From assembly GCF_023336755.1 (NCBI RefSeq), contig NZ_JALZWP010000004.1, positions 62,001 through 126,000 on the forward strand: a DNA stretch of 64,000 nucleotides, given 5' to 3'. The notes under the pieces were generated by a model. The model had not been told where the DNA came from. It made no database searches and saw nothing but the letters and a program-made list of their open reading frames with translations. The position numbers and the translations under genes are program-made. Position 1 is the first letter of the stretch. Each line of letters begins with the position of its first letter. The DNA is from Roseinatronobacter domitianus (GTDB taxonomy: Bacteria; Pseudomonadota; Alphaproteobacteria; Rhodobacterales; Rhodobacteraceae). Below, one piece after another: positions 43,827 to 52,953 of the stretch.

Positions 43827-44534
43827 ATGGAACCGCATATCGCCTCTGCCTTCGACAAGGATCTCGAAACCATCAACCTGAGCGTCTTGCAAATGGGCGG
43901 TCAGGTCGAAGCTGCGATCCTTGACGCCGCCCGCGCGCTGGAAAGCCGCGACGAGGAATTGGCCCAAGTCGTGGTGGATGGCGACAAGGCGATCGACGCC
44001 GCCGAGGAAGAGATCAACAATCAGGTTGTGCGCCTTTTGGCCCTGCGCCAGCCGCAAGCGGGCGATTTGCGCACGGCGGTCGCCGTGATGAAAACGGCGG
44101 GTGATCTGGAACGGTTGGGCGACTACGCCAAGAACATGGCCAAGCGCGTGCCGGTTCTGGCCGCCAGCCCGATGATCGAAGGGGCCGCAGGTGCGCTACG
44201 CCGCCAAGCCCGGCTGGTCGGACAGATGCTGACCGATATGCTGGACGCCTTCGCGCGCGGCGATGCCGATCTCGCCCGCGATGTCATCACCCGCGACATA
44301 GAAGTTGACGACATGACCAACGCGCTGTTCCGCGAATTCATCACCCATATGATGGAAGACCCGCGCAATATCACGCCCTGCCTGCATTACGTGTTCATTG
44401 CCAAGAACATAGAACGCATGGGCGATCTGGTCACGCATGGCGCGGAAAACATCATTTTCGTGACCGAAGGCAAAACCGGCATAAAGCGCGACAAGGGACA
44501 TTCCACCGCGACGATTGCCGCACCCAGGGACTGA
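43827..44534 (+). CDS. phoU: Phosphate-signalling protein PhoU
   Basis: 235-residue helical protein with two PhoU repeats. MEPHIASAFDKDLETINLSV and the metal-binding helices with VKMKTAGDLERLGDYAKNMA-type sequence (about 90-108) and KNIERMGDLVTHGAENIIF (about 193-211) are characteristic. It normally links the PstSCAB transporter to PhoR as a negative regulator. The transporter genes are not adjacent here. AAAAGGAC upstream of the ATG. Confidence 0.93.
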   Translation: MEPHIASAFDKDLETINLSVLQMGGQVEAAILDAARALESRDEELAQVVVDGDKAIDAAEEEINNQVVRLLALRQPQAGDLRTAVAVMKTAGDLERLGDYAKNMAKRVPVLAASPMIEGAAGALRRQARLVGQMLTDMLDAFARGDADLARDVITRDIEVDDMTNALFREFITHMMEDPRNITPCLHYVFIAKNIERMGDLVTHGAENIIFVTEGKTGIKRDKGHSTATIAAPRD

Positions 44535-44539
44535 CATAA

Positions 44540-45232
44540 ATGGCCGACGCAGACACGCCGCTGGTGCTGATCGTTGATGACGAACTGGCACAGCTTGCCC
44601 TTCTTAGCTACAACCTGAAGGCGGCCGGGTTCCGGGTCGCAACCGCCAAGGATGGGGACGAAGCGCTTCTTGCGGTGGCCGAACAGGGGCCGGACATCGT
44701 GTTGCTGGACTGGATGCTGCCGCGCTTGTCGGGGCTGGAAGTCTGCCGCCAGTTGAAAGCGACGGCGGCGGGGCGGGATGCCGCGATAATTATGGTATCA
44801 GCCCGGTCAGAAGAAGCCGACCGCGTGCGGGGGCTGGAAACCGGGGCGGATGATTACATCGTGAAACCCTATTCGGTGGCCGAACTGATTGCTCGGGTGC
44901 GCGCCAATCTGCGCAGGCTGCGCCCGACCTCTGCGGGCCAGGCGCTGGAAGTGGGCGATATCCGGCTGGACCCGGACAGCTACCGGGTTACGCGCGGCGA
45001 GCAGGTGCTGCACCTTGGCCCGACCGAGTTTCGCCTGCTGGGCGCGCTGATGGAGCGGCCCGGCAAGGTCTGGACGCGCGAGGCGCTGCTGGACCGCGTC
45101 TGGGGGCGCGACATCTATATCGACACACGCACGGTCGATGTGCATGTCGGCCGCCTGCGAAAGACGCTGCTGTCCCAAGGCGGCGAAGACCCGATCCGCA
45201 CCGTGCGCGGTGCGGGCTACGCGATGGGCTGA
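44540..45232 (+). CDS. phoB: Phosphate-regulon response regulator PhoB
   Basis: 230 residues: receiver domain with the acidic pair IVDDE, phospho-Asp in DIVLLDWMLPR (about D55) and the lysine in DDYIVKPYS (about K106), then an OmpR-type winged helix (DPDSYRVTRGEQVLHLGPTE to the end). Binds PHO boxes when phosphorylated by PhoR. Five bp after phoU. Confidence 0.93.
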   Translation: MADADTPLVLIVDDELAQLALLSYNLKAAGFRVATAKDGDEALLAVAEQGPDIVLLDWMLPRLSGLEVCRQLKATAAGRDAAIIMVSARSEEADRVRGLETGADDYIVKPYSVAELIARVRANLRRLRPTSAGQALEVGDIRLDPDSYRVTRGEQVLHLGPTEFRLLGALMERPGKVWTREALLDRVWGRDIYIDTRTVDVHVGRLRKTLLSQGGEDPIRTVRGAGYAMG

Positions 45233-45235
45233 CCG

Positions 45236-45251
45236 GCCTTGCGCGCGCAAG
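45236..45251. terminator. Palindrome between convergent phoB and dedA-like genes
   Basis: GCCTTGCGCGCAAGGC is a perfect 16-base palindrome in the 26-bp gap between the two stop codons, followed by ATCTTT. It can form only a short hairpin with a CGCG loop, so bidirectional termination is possible but weak. Confidence 0.4.
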
Positions 45252-45258
45252 GCGATCT

Positions 45259-45861
45259 TTACTGCGTGGGGTAACGCCGCCGTATCCGCTGCACCAACAC
45301 CGCCGCCGTGCCCAGACCCAGGCCCAGCGCGAAGACCAGCCCTGACCATTCCGCGACAATCTTGGTCAAGGCGTCAAGCCGCGCGGCAAAAGCATAGCCC
45401 AGCCCGACATAGATCACGACCCAGATCGCTTCGCCCAAAGCGTCCCAAAACGTAAAGCGTCCGCGCGGCAAGCGCGCCGCCCCGGCAATCAGGTTCACCC
45501 AAGGACCAAGCGGCGCGAGCAGCCATGTCGACAGGAACACACCAATACTGCCATGCTGGCGCACTGTGGCCCGTGCCCGCGCGATCAGCCGCGCGCGCGA
45601 AGAGCTGCGCGACAATCGCTCCAGCAAAAGCGGCCCGCCCCAGCGCCCGATCTGGAACCCGGTCTGGTCGCCCAGCACCGCCGCGCCCCAAGCGATGGCC
45701 AGCACATGCCACAACACGAAATCGCCCGAGGCGGCAAAAGCACCGGCCCCAAGCATGACCGCCGAGGTCGGGATCGGCAGCGCAAGGCAAGACAAGAAGG
45801 CCGAGGCCGCGACCACCCACAGCCCGTAGCTGGACACGAGCGCGAACAGCGTTTCCGTCAC
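45259..45861 (-). CDS. DedA family membrane protein
   Basis: 200-residue inner-membrane protein (SNARE-associated/VTT family). Typical features are PTSAVMLGAGAFAASGDF, the FQIGRWGG loop and an F-x3-R segment followed by GPWVNLIAGAARLPRGRF. DedA proteins are implicated in lipid scrambling and undecaprenyl-phosphate recycling. Last gene of a minus-strand operon after selD, overlapping the small membrane protein gene as ATGA. Confidence 0.88.
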   Translation of the reverse strand: MTETLFALVSSYGLWVVAASAFLSCLALPIPTSAVMLGAGAFAASGDFVLWHVLAIAWGAAVLGDQTGFQIGRWGGPLLLERLSRSSSRARLIARARATVRQHGSIGVFLSTWLLAPLGPWVNLIAGAARLPRGRFTFWDALGEAIWVVIYVGLGYAFAARLDALTKIVAEWSGLVFALGLGLGTAAVLVQRIRRRYPTQ

Positions 45862-46232
45862 GGCCCGAGCCCTTCCCGATGCGCGTCAATCCTGGCCTGC
45901 AAATGATCCAACAACACGGGAAGCGGTGTGCTGCGCGTCTGCGCCAAGTCGTCCAGCGTCATACGGCGGCCCGATCCATCCGACGCCAGCGCCAAAGCCT
46001 GCAAGACGACGGTTGGCGGCACGTCCCAAGAATGCGCCACAAAACGCGGGGTCATCCAGCCCGCCAGTTCCGGATCGGTGGGCGCAGCGTTCCAGTGCCA
46101 GACCGCAAGCGACAGGCGCAAAGCAAAGATCAGCACCAGCAAAGCCGCGCCCCCGGTGACAAGCGTCAGCACTGGTGCGCGCTGCCACAGGCGTTTAACC
46201 CAACCACCTGCGCTGGCTTTGCGGCGCGTCAT
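45858..46232 (-). CDS. Uncharacterised single-pass membrane protein
   Basis: 124 residues with a basic N-terminus, one helix (VLTLVTGGAALLVLIFALRL, about 20-39) and a periplasmic tail of about 80 residues with WMTPRFVAHSWDVPPTVV. No family recognised. Overlaps both selD and the DedA gene by four bases, so all three are probably translated together. Confidence 0.65.
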   Translation of the reverse strand: MTRRKASAGGWVKRLWQRAPVLTLVTGGAALLVLIFALRLSLAVWHWNAAPTDPELAGWMTPRFVAHSWDVPPTVVLQALALASDGSGRRMTLDDLAQTRSTPLPVLLDHLQARIDAHREGLGP

Positions 46233-48379
46233 GCTGGATCACCTTCAACCCGCCCTATGATGCTGGCCGGAATGCCCGCCGCGCGTAGGTCTGCTAAGGT
46301 GGCGTCTGCTTGGGCGGGGGACACCGCCGCCAGCAACCCGCCGCAGGTTTGCGGGTCGACCAGCAGATCTTCGCGCGGCCCGTGCCATTCGGGGCGCAAG
46401 GCAGCGCGGTTCGCAGGCGCAAGGGTCGAGGCCACGCCCTGCCCCGCCAGCCCCTCGGCGCCATCGAGCACCGGCAGCGCGGCATGGTCCAGCGTGGCGG
46501 TCAGCCCCTCGCCCAGCATTTCGCACAAGTGCCCGGCCAGCCCAAAGCCCGTAACATCGCTCATGGCACGCGCAACCGGGGTCAAGATCGCGGCATCAGC
46601 CACCATGGGGCGCGCCATGCTGGCAAGACAATCGCGCCAGATCGGCCCAAGCAAGCCAGATCTGGGGCGGATCATCTGCATCTCGGCGGCAAGGATAATC
46701 CCGGTGCCCAAGGGCTTGGTCAGGATCAGCACATCCCCCTCCCGCGCCCCGCGTTTCGGCACGGGCTGCGCGCAGGTTCCGGTCACGGTAAAGCCCACGA
46801 CCATCTCTGCGCCATATGTCGTATGCCCGCCGCCCAACGTGGCCCCTGCCGGGCCGAACACCGATTGCGCACCGTCCAGAATATCGGCCAGAAAGCGTTC
46901 GCCCACAACATCAGAGGCGCGCGGCAGAATGATCTGCGCCAGCGCCAGTTGCGGAACCGCCCCCATCGCCCAGACATCGCCCAAGCTATGAATGGCAGCC
47001 AGTTGCCCCATTAACCACGGATCGCTGACAAAACCGCGCAAATGGTCCGTTGACAGAACCTGCGCGCCATCTGGCCCGCGCAAGATGGCTGCGTCATCAC
47101 CGGGGGTTTTGTCAGGGTCGGCACCGGGCAAAACGGCCAGCGCCCGCCCTAGCGCGCCCGAGGGCAGCTTGGACCCGCAACCGCCACACATCGGCTTTGC
47201 GCCCATCACCGCCCCCAGATCGCGCGGGCGCAGTTCCGGCAGTTTGGGTGCGGACATGGCGGGGTAATCCCGGAACTTCGCCATGAAGCGTTCGTCAATA
47301 TTGTCTTTCAACCACCACAACCACGCGCCCCCGCTGCGCAGCCCGAACTTCTCGGCCAAGGCGCGCTTGTCGCCCAAAGACGCCAATTTCAAGTAATCGC
47401 GCTGCGGTTGGTAGCGGCGCAAGGGCGCGCCTGCCGCCCGTGCGCGCAGGTTGTGGAACAGATAGGGCGCCTCACGCACCGCGTAGACGCCGGATTTCGG
47501 GCGCGGCGCATGGCTGAGATGCGCGCAATCGCCGACCGCAAAGATATCGCGGGCGGAGGATTCGAGCGTTGGCCCGACCGTGATGAACCCCTGATGCAGG
47601 TCCAGCCCGGTATCTTGCAGCCAGTCTTGCGGGCGCGATCCGGCCACCGACAGCGTGAAATCCGAGGGCAGGCGCGTGCCGTCGCTCAATTCGACCGCAT
47701 CGGCCAATATCCGCACCGGGTGCGCGTTCAGATGCAGGTCCACGCCGTAGCGGCGCATGGCGTCCACCATCCCCGCGCGCGCCTTTGGTCCCATATTGCC
47801 CAAGGGCTGCGCGTTGCGGTCCACGACCGTTATGGTGGGGCGGCGTCCGGTCTGCTGCATGCGGTAGGCCTGCGCGAGCGCCAGTTCCACCCCGCCCACG
47901 CCGCCGCCGATGATGACAAGGTTGGGCGCTTCGGGCGCGGTTTGCAGGAACGCCTCCCACTTTGCGGCGTAACCTCCCAGCGGCTTGGCGCTGACGCCGT
48001 GGTCGGTGAAGCCTTCGGTCTGCGGCAGGTCGGAGGTGATGCCGATATCTATGGACGCGATATCGAAGGCCACACTACGCCCAGAGGCCAGCGCAACGGT
48101 TTTCGCCACGGGGTCGAGGCCCACGGCGCGGTCCAGGATCACCTCTGCCCCCGCGAAGCGACACAGGCGAACTAGGTCGATCATGATTTGGTCGATGGTG
48201 TAATGGCCCGCGATGGCCCCGGGGAGCATGCCGGTATAAGGCGCGATGGGGCTGGGGTTGATAACCCGCAGACGCACGCCCGCCATGGGTTTCATGCCCC
48301 ATTGCCGCAGGACCAGCGCATGGCAATGACCGCCGCCGATTAGCAGAATGTCGCGGGTGATCGGGAAGTCTGGCTGCAT
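46229..48379 (-). CDS. selD: Selenide, water dikinase fused to an N-terminal FAD/NAD(P) oxidoreductase domain
   Basis: 716 residues. Residues 1 to about 360 form an NDH-2-like flavoprotein domain (DILLIGGGHCHALVL, APYTGMLPGAIAGHY, VGGVELALAQAYRM, DIFAVGDCAHL). About 375 to the end is SelD, which makes selenophosphate from selenide and ATP. The active-site loop is MCGGCGSKLP with Cys and Lys at the catalytic positions (no selenocysteine), followed by GDDAAIL and STDHLRGFVSDP. Such fusions occur in other bacteria; the redox domain may prepare the selenium substrate. No selA, selB or mnmH is in the window. Confidence 0.9.
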   Translation of the reverse strand: MQPDFPITRDILLIGGGHCHALVLRQWGMKPMAGVRLRVINPSPIAPYTGMLPGAIAGHYTIDQIMIDLVRLCRFAGAEVILDRAVGLDPVAKTVALASGRSVAFDIASIDIGITSDLPQTEGFTDHGVSAKPLGGYAAKWEAFLQTAPEAPNLVIIGGGVGGVELALAQAYRMQQTGRRPTITVVDRNAQPLGNMGPKARAGMVDAMRRYGVDLHLNAHPVRILADAVELSDGTRLPSDFTLSVAGSRPQDWLQDTGLDLHQGFITVGPTLESSARDIFAVGDCAHLSHAPRPKSGVYAVREAPYLFHNLRARAAGAPLRRYQPQRDYLKLASLGDKRALAEKFGLRSGGAWLWWLKDNIDERFMAKFRDYPAMSAPKLPELRPRDLGAVMGAKPMCGGCGSKLPSGALGRALAVLPGADPDKTPGDDAAILRGPDGAQVLSTDHLRGFVSDPWLMGQLAAIHSLGDVWAMGAVPQLALAQIILPRASDVVGERFLADILDGAQSVFGPAGATLGGGHTTYGAEMVVGFTVTGTCAQPVPKRGAREGDVLILTKPLGTGIILAAEMQMIRPRSGLLGPIWRDCLASMARPMVADAAILTPVARAMSDVTGFGLAGHLCEMLGEGLTATLDHAALPVLDGAEGLAGQGVASTLAPANRAALRPEWHGPREDLLVDPQTCGGLLAAVSPAQADATLADLRAAGIPASIIGRVEGDPA

Positions 48380-48552
48380 CTGTGGCCCCTTGTCTTTGCC
48401 CCTGCTTACGCGGATGGGGGGACATATGCGAGGGGCGGAATGTCACAAGATGGGGATTTTTCTGCCTAAAAAAGTTACCTGCCCTGCATTGGAAATACAA
48501 AATACAGAAGCTAATTTTCTAGAATAACCAACATTCAAACGTATTGAGCTAT

Positions 48553-49418
48553 TCAAGGCAATGCCTGAAGCAGTCGGTCTACCACATCATAACCCTTAGA
48601 GGTAATTTCAAACATTTCATTTTTATAGCCACGAGCGATAACTAATCCTTCTTCTACGGCTTGATCAAGGGCAGCTTCCCAACGAGCTGCTGATCTTCGG
48701 TCGCTTGACTCGATGAAGTTTATGCCATTGGTTTGTATAGCTTGCCCACCGAGAAACCGTATGCTCATTATTGTCCCGCTTGGATCTTTTGCGGCTTCAA
48801 TTAACAGCCTTTTCGCCTCCTCCGACAACCTGTTCTCAACTGGATCGTAAGAATCTGGTAAAGTCAGTAAGGAACTAATATCTAGTCTCAAAAAATCGCC
48901 ATTAGAGTTTCCTATCTGATCCCTGACCCTTATTTGGAATTGCCGTCTGAATTTTTCTGCAAAATCTTGAATGTTGTCGTAAGCTTCAACCAACCCCTCC
49001 CCGTAACACCACTCCTTAAATTTTTTAACAGATTGATACTGATTTGGATCCAAGCTCTCCGGAGCTACAGGAGCTGTGGAAAAATAGACCATCGCGGGCT
49101 TGCCATCAGATATATGACGTTGATCTCCTCGACAGTTCCACTTTCAAATTCACCAGTTGGAGTTCCCAAGCGGGTCCAAAAAACACCAATCAAGAAATCG
49201 CAATGCTTTAGGACGTTTTTGTTTATTATGTCTTGAGGTCGCCCGCCTAAATCAGGTGCAGAATGTGTCTCCCACCCAACTGGTAGAAAAACAGATTTTG
49301 CAGCTTTTGCATTAATATCGTTCCATTCATGGATTGTTTCTCTAATTAGCATTCTTTCCTTGGCAACATCGCTAGGGGATGCGATCATTACTGAAAAAAC
49401 ACTTGCATTATAGGGCAT
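48553..49418 (-). pseudogene. DUF4062 protein gene interrupted by a frameshift
   Basis: Two overlapping frames read as one protein of about 285 residues. 49418-49065 encodes the DUF4062 N-terminus (SVMIASPSDVAKERMLIRET, CDFLIGVFWTRLGTPTGEF, ending EEIN), and the frame ending at 48553 resumes with ISDGKPAMVYFSTAPVAPES, the expected next block. The shift by one base lies near 49112-49122. DUF4062 resembles a TIR-like or nucleotide-processing domain found in STAND and defence proteins. Base composition is far more AT-rich than the neighbours, which suggests transfer. It may be truly broken or a sequencing error. Confidence 0.65.
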
Positions 49419-49662
49419 CTTTTATCCAATCAATTTTAGACTTTTCAAACCCTGATTATACGAAACAGAAAATCTTAGGTCTAGCGCGGAATCAAGGGCG
49501 TAGCCCGCCGCGCCAGCGTCGTCGCGGCCCAGCGCGGCGGCGCTTTGGTTGGCCTTGGCGCACCGATCCTCTGGGGAGGGGTTTGGCTGCCATAAAGTGC
49601 CCACCCCCACCGTCAGCAGCGCCACCGCCCGCGACGGCACTGGCGCTCTGTTATGCAATAAA

Positions 49663-50499
49663 TCACACCCCCGGCACCAGCTTGAACCCGATCCCTTCGC
49701 GCTTCAGGCGGTTAAACGCCGGCGACAGGAAGTGGCCGCCGGTGAACAGCGCGCGATCTGCGTAGATCTCTTCCAGCAGGTGCCGGCGGGTGTCGCGCGC
49801 GGTGTTCATGTCGATATCAAAGGAAATCGCCACATCCGGGTCCGCCAGTTGCAGCGCCGGGGCGTGGATGATGTCGCCCGCGTGGATCAGCGTCTCGCCG
49901 CGCGACTCCAACCGCCAGCCCGCATGCCCCGGCGTGTGGCCCGGCAGGTCCATGAAACTCAGGCCCGGCGCGACTTCGGACCCGTCCCGCGCCATCACAA
50001 GCCGGTCGTCATACGCCGCCAGCACCGCCTGCGCCAGTTTCGCCCAATCGGCAATCCCCGACAGCGCGCGCTGGAAATGCGCGTCATCGGACCAGAAGGC
50101 GCGGTCGGCATCGGTGACATGAAGCGTCGCATTGGGAAAGACCGCAGCCCCGTCGGCCGTAATCATCCCCGCCACATGGTCGGGGTGCAGGTGCGTGGCG
50201 ACCAGCGTGTCCACGTCTTCGGGTGCCACGCCCAGTTCCGCCAGCCCTTCGGCCAAATGCCCGCAGGTCGGCCCGAACAGGTCGCGCGGCCCGGCATCGG
50301 CCAGAATGGTGCGCCCGTTCATGCGGATGAGGACGGCGTTGAAGTTGGTTTCAATCTGCTCGACCCCCGCTTCGGCCAGAAGCGCGCCGATCTGCGCCGC
50401 GTCAGTTTCTGGGAACAGATCGGGTGTGAAGGTCGTGGCGCCATCGGTGATGATGCTGACCTGCGCGTCGCCAATGGTCTGGGTGATGGTGCGGCTCAT
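49663..50499 (-). CDS. MBL-fold metallo-hydrolase
   Basis: 278 residues with the zinc motif THLHPDHVAG (about 107-116), LPGHTPGHAGW (about 188-198) and a late HAGDIIHAP. No signal peptide, so cytoplasmic. The layout resembles lactonase or glyoxalase-II-like members; the substrate cannot be read. The starting ATG at 50499 follows GGAGGACCCG. Confidence 0.85.
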   Translation of the reverse strand: MSRTITQTIGDAQVSIITDGATTFTPDLFPETDAAQIGALLAEAGVEQIETNFNAVLIRMNGRTILADAGPRDLFGPTCGHLAEGLAELGVAPEDVDTLVATHLHPDHVAGMITADGAAVFPNATLHVTDADRAFWSDDAHFQRALSGIADWAKLAQAVLAAYDDRLVMARDGSEVAPGLSFMDLPGHTPGHAGWRLESRGETLIHAGDIIHAPALQLADPDVAISFDIDMNTARDTRRHLLEEIYADRALFTGGHFLSPAFNRLKREGIGFKLVPGV

Positions 50500-50616
50500 C
50501 GGGTCCTCCGGAATTTATGACTGGCAATGGTAGAATGGCACGCGCCCCGCTGCAATGCTGCCGTTGCGCGGATGGTTTATGGTCCAACAGTGAGTATTTA
50601 AGGCAAGATGAAAATA

Positions 50617-50934
50617 TCAGGGCAGCGCGATCCGGTGCGAGAGCGCGCCGGTTGCCCGATCGAAAAGCAGGATTTCATCCTGGGCCAACACCAGCACCCA
50701 ATCGGGGGCCAGGGTCACGGCGTTTGGGGTGATGCCCGCAGGCAGGTCGATGCTGTCGGGCATGGTCAAAGCTGGGGGCGCTTGGGTAATGCGCAGCACC
50801 AAAAGCCCCACGATCAGCACCAGACCCGCGATCATAACCGTCGTCAGAATGACCACCAAGCGCTTGACGAAGCGGACATCGGGAGGCATGGCAGCGTCTT
50901 GATCTTCTGGGAGACCCTCTGGGGGCATGGACAT
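50617..50934 (-). CDS. Small single-pass membrane protein (DUF6476-like)
   Basis: 105 residues with one helix (VILTTVMIAGLVLIVGLLVL, about 28-47) and a C-terminal domain of 55 residues ending in LAQDEILLFDRATGALSHRI. This resembles a small family that sits divergently to rluD in Rhodobacteraceae. The start is 50934 or 50928. Its 5' end meets that of rluD with no intergenic space. Confidence 0.7.
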   Translation of the reverse strand: MSMPPEGLPEDQDAAMPPDVRFVKRLVVILTTVMIAGLVLIVGLLVLRITQAPPALTMPDSIDLPAGITPNAVTLAPDWVLVLAQDEILLFDRATGALSHRIALP

Positions 50935-51970
50935 GGCGCAGGCACCTTTCACCGAATTGCGGGTTGTGATCGCGGCGGACCCGCCTGCACGGCTTGATAA
51001 AGCCTTGGCGCGCGATGTTCCAGAGGAAGCGACGCTGTCACGCTCGCGCCTGATGCGGATGATCGCCGAGGGCTGCGTGTGGCGCGACGGCGCGGTGCTG
51101 ACGGATCCGCGCGCCAAGGTGGCCGAGGGGGATGTTCTGGTGTTGCGTGTAGAAGCCGCGGCAGAGGTCGAGACCGTCGCGCAGGACATTGCTCTGGATG
51201 TCGTGTATGAGGATGACGCGCTGATCGTGGTTAACAAACCGGCGGGCATGGTGGTGCATCCTGCCCCCGGATCGCCGGACCGAACGTTGGTAAACGCACT
51301 GCTACATCATTGCGCCGAGAGCCTGTCGGGTATTGGCGGGGAAAAGCGGCCCGGCATTGTGCACCGGATAGACAAGGACACATCCGGCCTGCTGGTGGTG
51401 GCAAAGTCGGACCATGCGCATCATCATCTGGCTGCGCAATTCGAGCGCCACAGTGTGATGCGGCGGTACATGGCGCTGGTGCACGGCCTGCCCGATGCGG
51501 GCGATCCGCGGTTGCGCGGCGTGCGCGGGGCCAGTTTCGAGGCCGGGAACATCCTGAAGATCACCTCGCAACTGGCGCGGCACCGGACCGACCGACAGCG
51601 GCAGGCGGTCGTCTGGTCGAACGGGCGGCACGCGGTAACACGCGCGCGGGTGCTGGAGGCCTATGGCACGCCACCCGCGCTGTCTTTGCTGGAATGCTGG
51701 CTGGAAACCGGGCGCACGCATCAGATCAGGGTGCATCTGGCGCATGCGGGGCATGGGCTGGTCGGCGACCCGGTCTATGGCGGACGGCGCAAACTGTCAG
51801 AGGCCGCGCTGAGCCCCGCTGCCGTGGCGGCTGTCGGCGGGTTTTCGCGGCAGGCGCTTCATGCCGAAACCTTGGGTTTCGAACACCCCGATACGGGCGA
51901 CATGCTGGAATTTCACGCGCCTTTGCCAGCAGATATGCAAGACCTGATCGCGACCCTGCCCGACGCCTGA
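50933..51970 (+). CDS. rluD: RluD-type 23S rRNA pseudouridine synthase
   Basis: 345 residues: S4 RNA-binding domain (RLDKALARDVPEEATLSRSR, about 20-39) and RluA-family catalytic domain with the aspartate in HRIDKDTSGLLVVAKS. RluD modifies uridines of helix 69 in 23S rRNA. The ATG at 50933 lies seven bases after GGGGG and is preferred; 50927 is the alternative. An RluC role cannot be fully excluded. Confidence 0.85.
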   Translation: MAQAPFTELRVVIAADPPARLDKALARDVPEEATLSRSRLMRMIAEGCVWRDGAVLTDPRAKVAEGDVLVLRVEAAAEVETVAQDIALDVVYEDDALIVVNKPAGMVVHPAPGSPDRTLVNALLHHCAESLSGIGGEKRPGIVHRIDKDTSGLLVVAKSDHAHHHLAAQFERHSVMRRYMALVHGLPDAGDPRLRGVRGASFEAGNILKITSQLARHRTDRQRQAVVWSNGRHAVTRARVLEAYGTPPALSLLECWLETGRTHQIRVHLAHAGHGLVGDPVYGGRRKLSEAALSPAAVAAVGGFSRQALHAETLGFEHPDTGDMLEFHAPLPADMQDLIATLPDA

Positions 51971-52005
51971 GGTCTTAACGCTTTCGTTACGGTTTGTTGC
52001 AATAC

Positions 52006-52033
52006 TTGAAGCTGTAGGCGCCTGCGGTTATCT
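52006..52033 (+). promoter_or_regulatory. Candidate rpoH promoter
   Basis: TTGAAG (52006-52011) and TTATCT (52028-52033) are 16 bases apart, 23 bases before the rpoH start codon. The left element with its preceding C (CTTGAAG) also resembles the -35 of heat-shock promoters, so autoregulation is possible. Confidence 0.35.
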
Positions 52034-52056
52034 GCATGCCTGACAGGAGGGTCCGC

Positions 52057-52953
52057 ATGGCCAGTTACGCAAACCTACCGGCACCAAGCCCCGAACAGGG
52101 TTTAAACCGTTATTTACAGGAAATCCGGCGCTTCCCGATGCTGGAACCCGAACAGGAATACATGCTGGCGAAACGTTGGGTGGACCATCAGGATACGGAT
52201 GCGGCTCACCAACTTGTCACCAGCCACCTGCGACTGGCCGCGAAGATCGCCATGGGCTATCGGGGTTATGGCCTGCCCCAGGCAGAGGTGATTTCCGAAG
52301 CGAATGTCGGGCTGATGCAGGCGGTCAAACGGTTTGACCCGGAAAAAGGGTTTCGGCTGGCCACCTATGCCATGTGGTGGATTCGCGCCAGTATTCAGGA
52401 ATATATCCTGCGGTCTTGGTCCTTGGTCAAACTGGGCACGACCAGCGCGCAAAAGAAGCTGTTTTTCAACCTGCGCAAGGCGAAGAACAAGATCGGCGCG
52501 TTGGAAGATGGCGATATGCGGCCCGAAAATGTGGCGCGCATCGCAAATGACCTGAACGTGACGGAAGCCGAAGTCATCTCGATGAACCGGCGCCTGTCGG
52601 GCGGGGATTCGTCGCTGAACGCGACCGTCGGGTCCGAGGAGGGCACCGCAAGCTGGCAAGACTGGCTGGAAGACGAAAGCGCCAACCAAGCCGAAGATTA
52701 TGCCGAGCGCGACGAATTGGACCTGCGCCGCGAATTGCTGACGGAAGCGATGGACGCGCTGAACGAACGCGAGCGCGACGTGCTGACCCAACGGCGCCTG
52801 AGCGAAGACCCTGTCACACTGGAAGACCTGTCGCAACGCTACGACGTGTCACGCGAGCGTATTCGGCAGATTGAAGTCCGCGCATTTGAAAAGCTGCAAG
52901 CGCGGATGCGAACGCTGGCACGCGACAAGGGAATCGTGGTGCCGGTTTCCTGA
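52057..52953 (+). CDS. rpoH: RNA polymerase sigma factor RpoH (sigma-32)
   Basis: 298 residues. Directs transcription of heat-shock genes. Region 2 contains HLRLAAKIAMGYRGYG and RLATYAMWWIRASIQEYIL; the RpoH box is QKKLFFNLRKAKNKIG; region 4 ends with SRERIRQIEVRAFEKLQARM. The start at 52057 follows AGGAGGG. Many Rhodobacteraceae have two RpoH proteins; the paralogue class was not determined. Confidence 0.95.
   Translation: MASYANLPAPSPEQGLNRYLQEIRRFPMLEPEQEYMLAKRWVDHQDTDAAHQLVTSHLRLAAKIAMGYRGYGLPQAEVISEANVGLMQAVKRFDPEKGFRLATYAMWWIRASIQEYILRSWSLVKLGTTSAQKKLFFNLRKAKNKIGALEDGDMRPENVARIANDLNVTEAEVISMNRRLSGGDSSLNATVGSEEGTASWQDWLEDESANQAEDYAERDELDLRRELLTEAMDALNERERDVLTQRRLSEDPVTLEDLSQRYDVSRERIRQIEVRAFEKLQARMRTLARDKGIVVPVS

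Noticed and set aside
49419-49662. Attachment site or insertion element next to the AT-rich islet
   Set aside because: No direct repeats, inverted ends, integrase or tRNA gene could be seen on either side.
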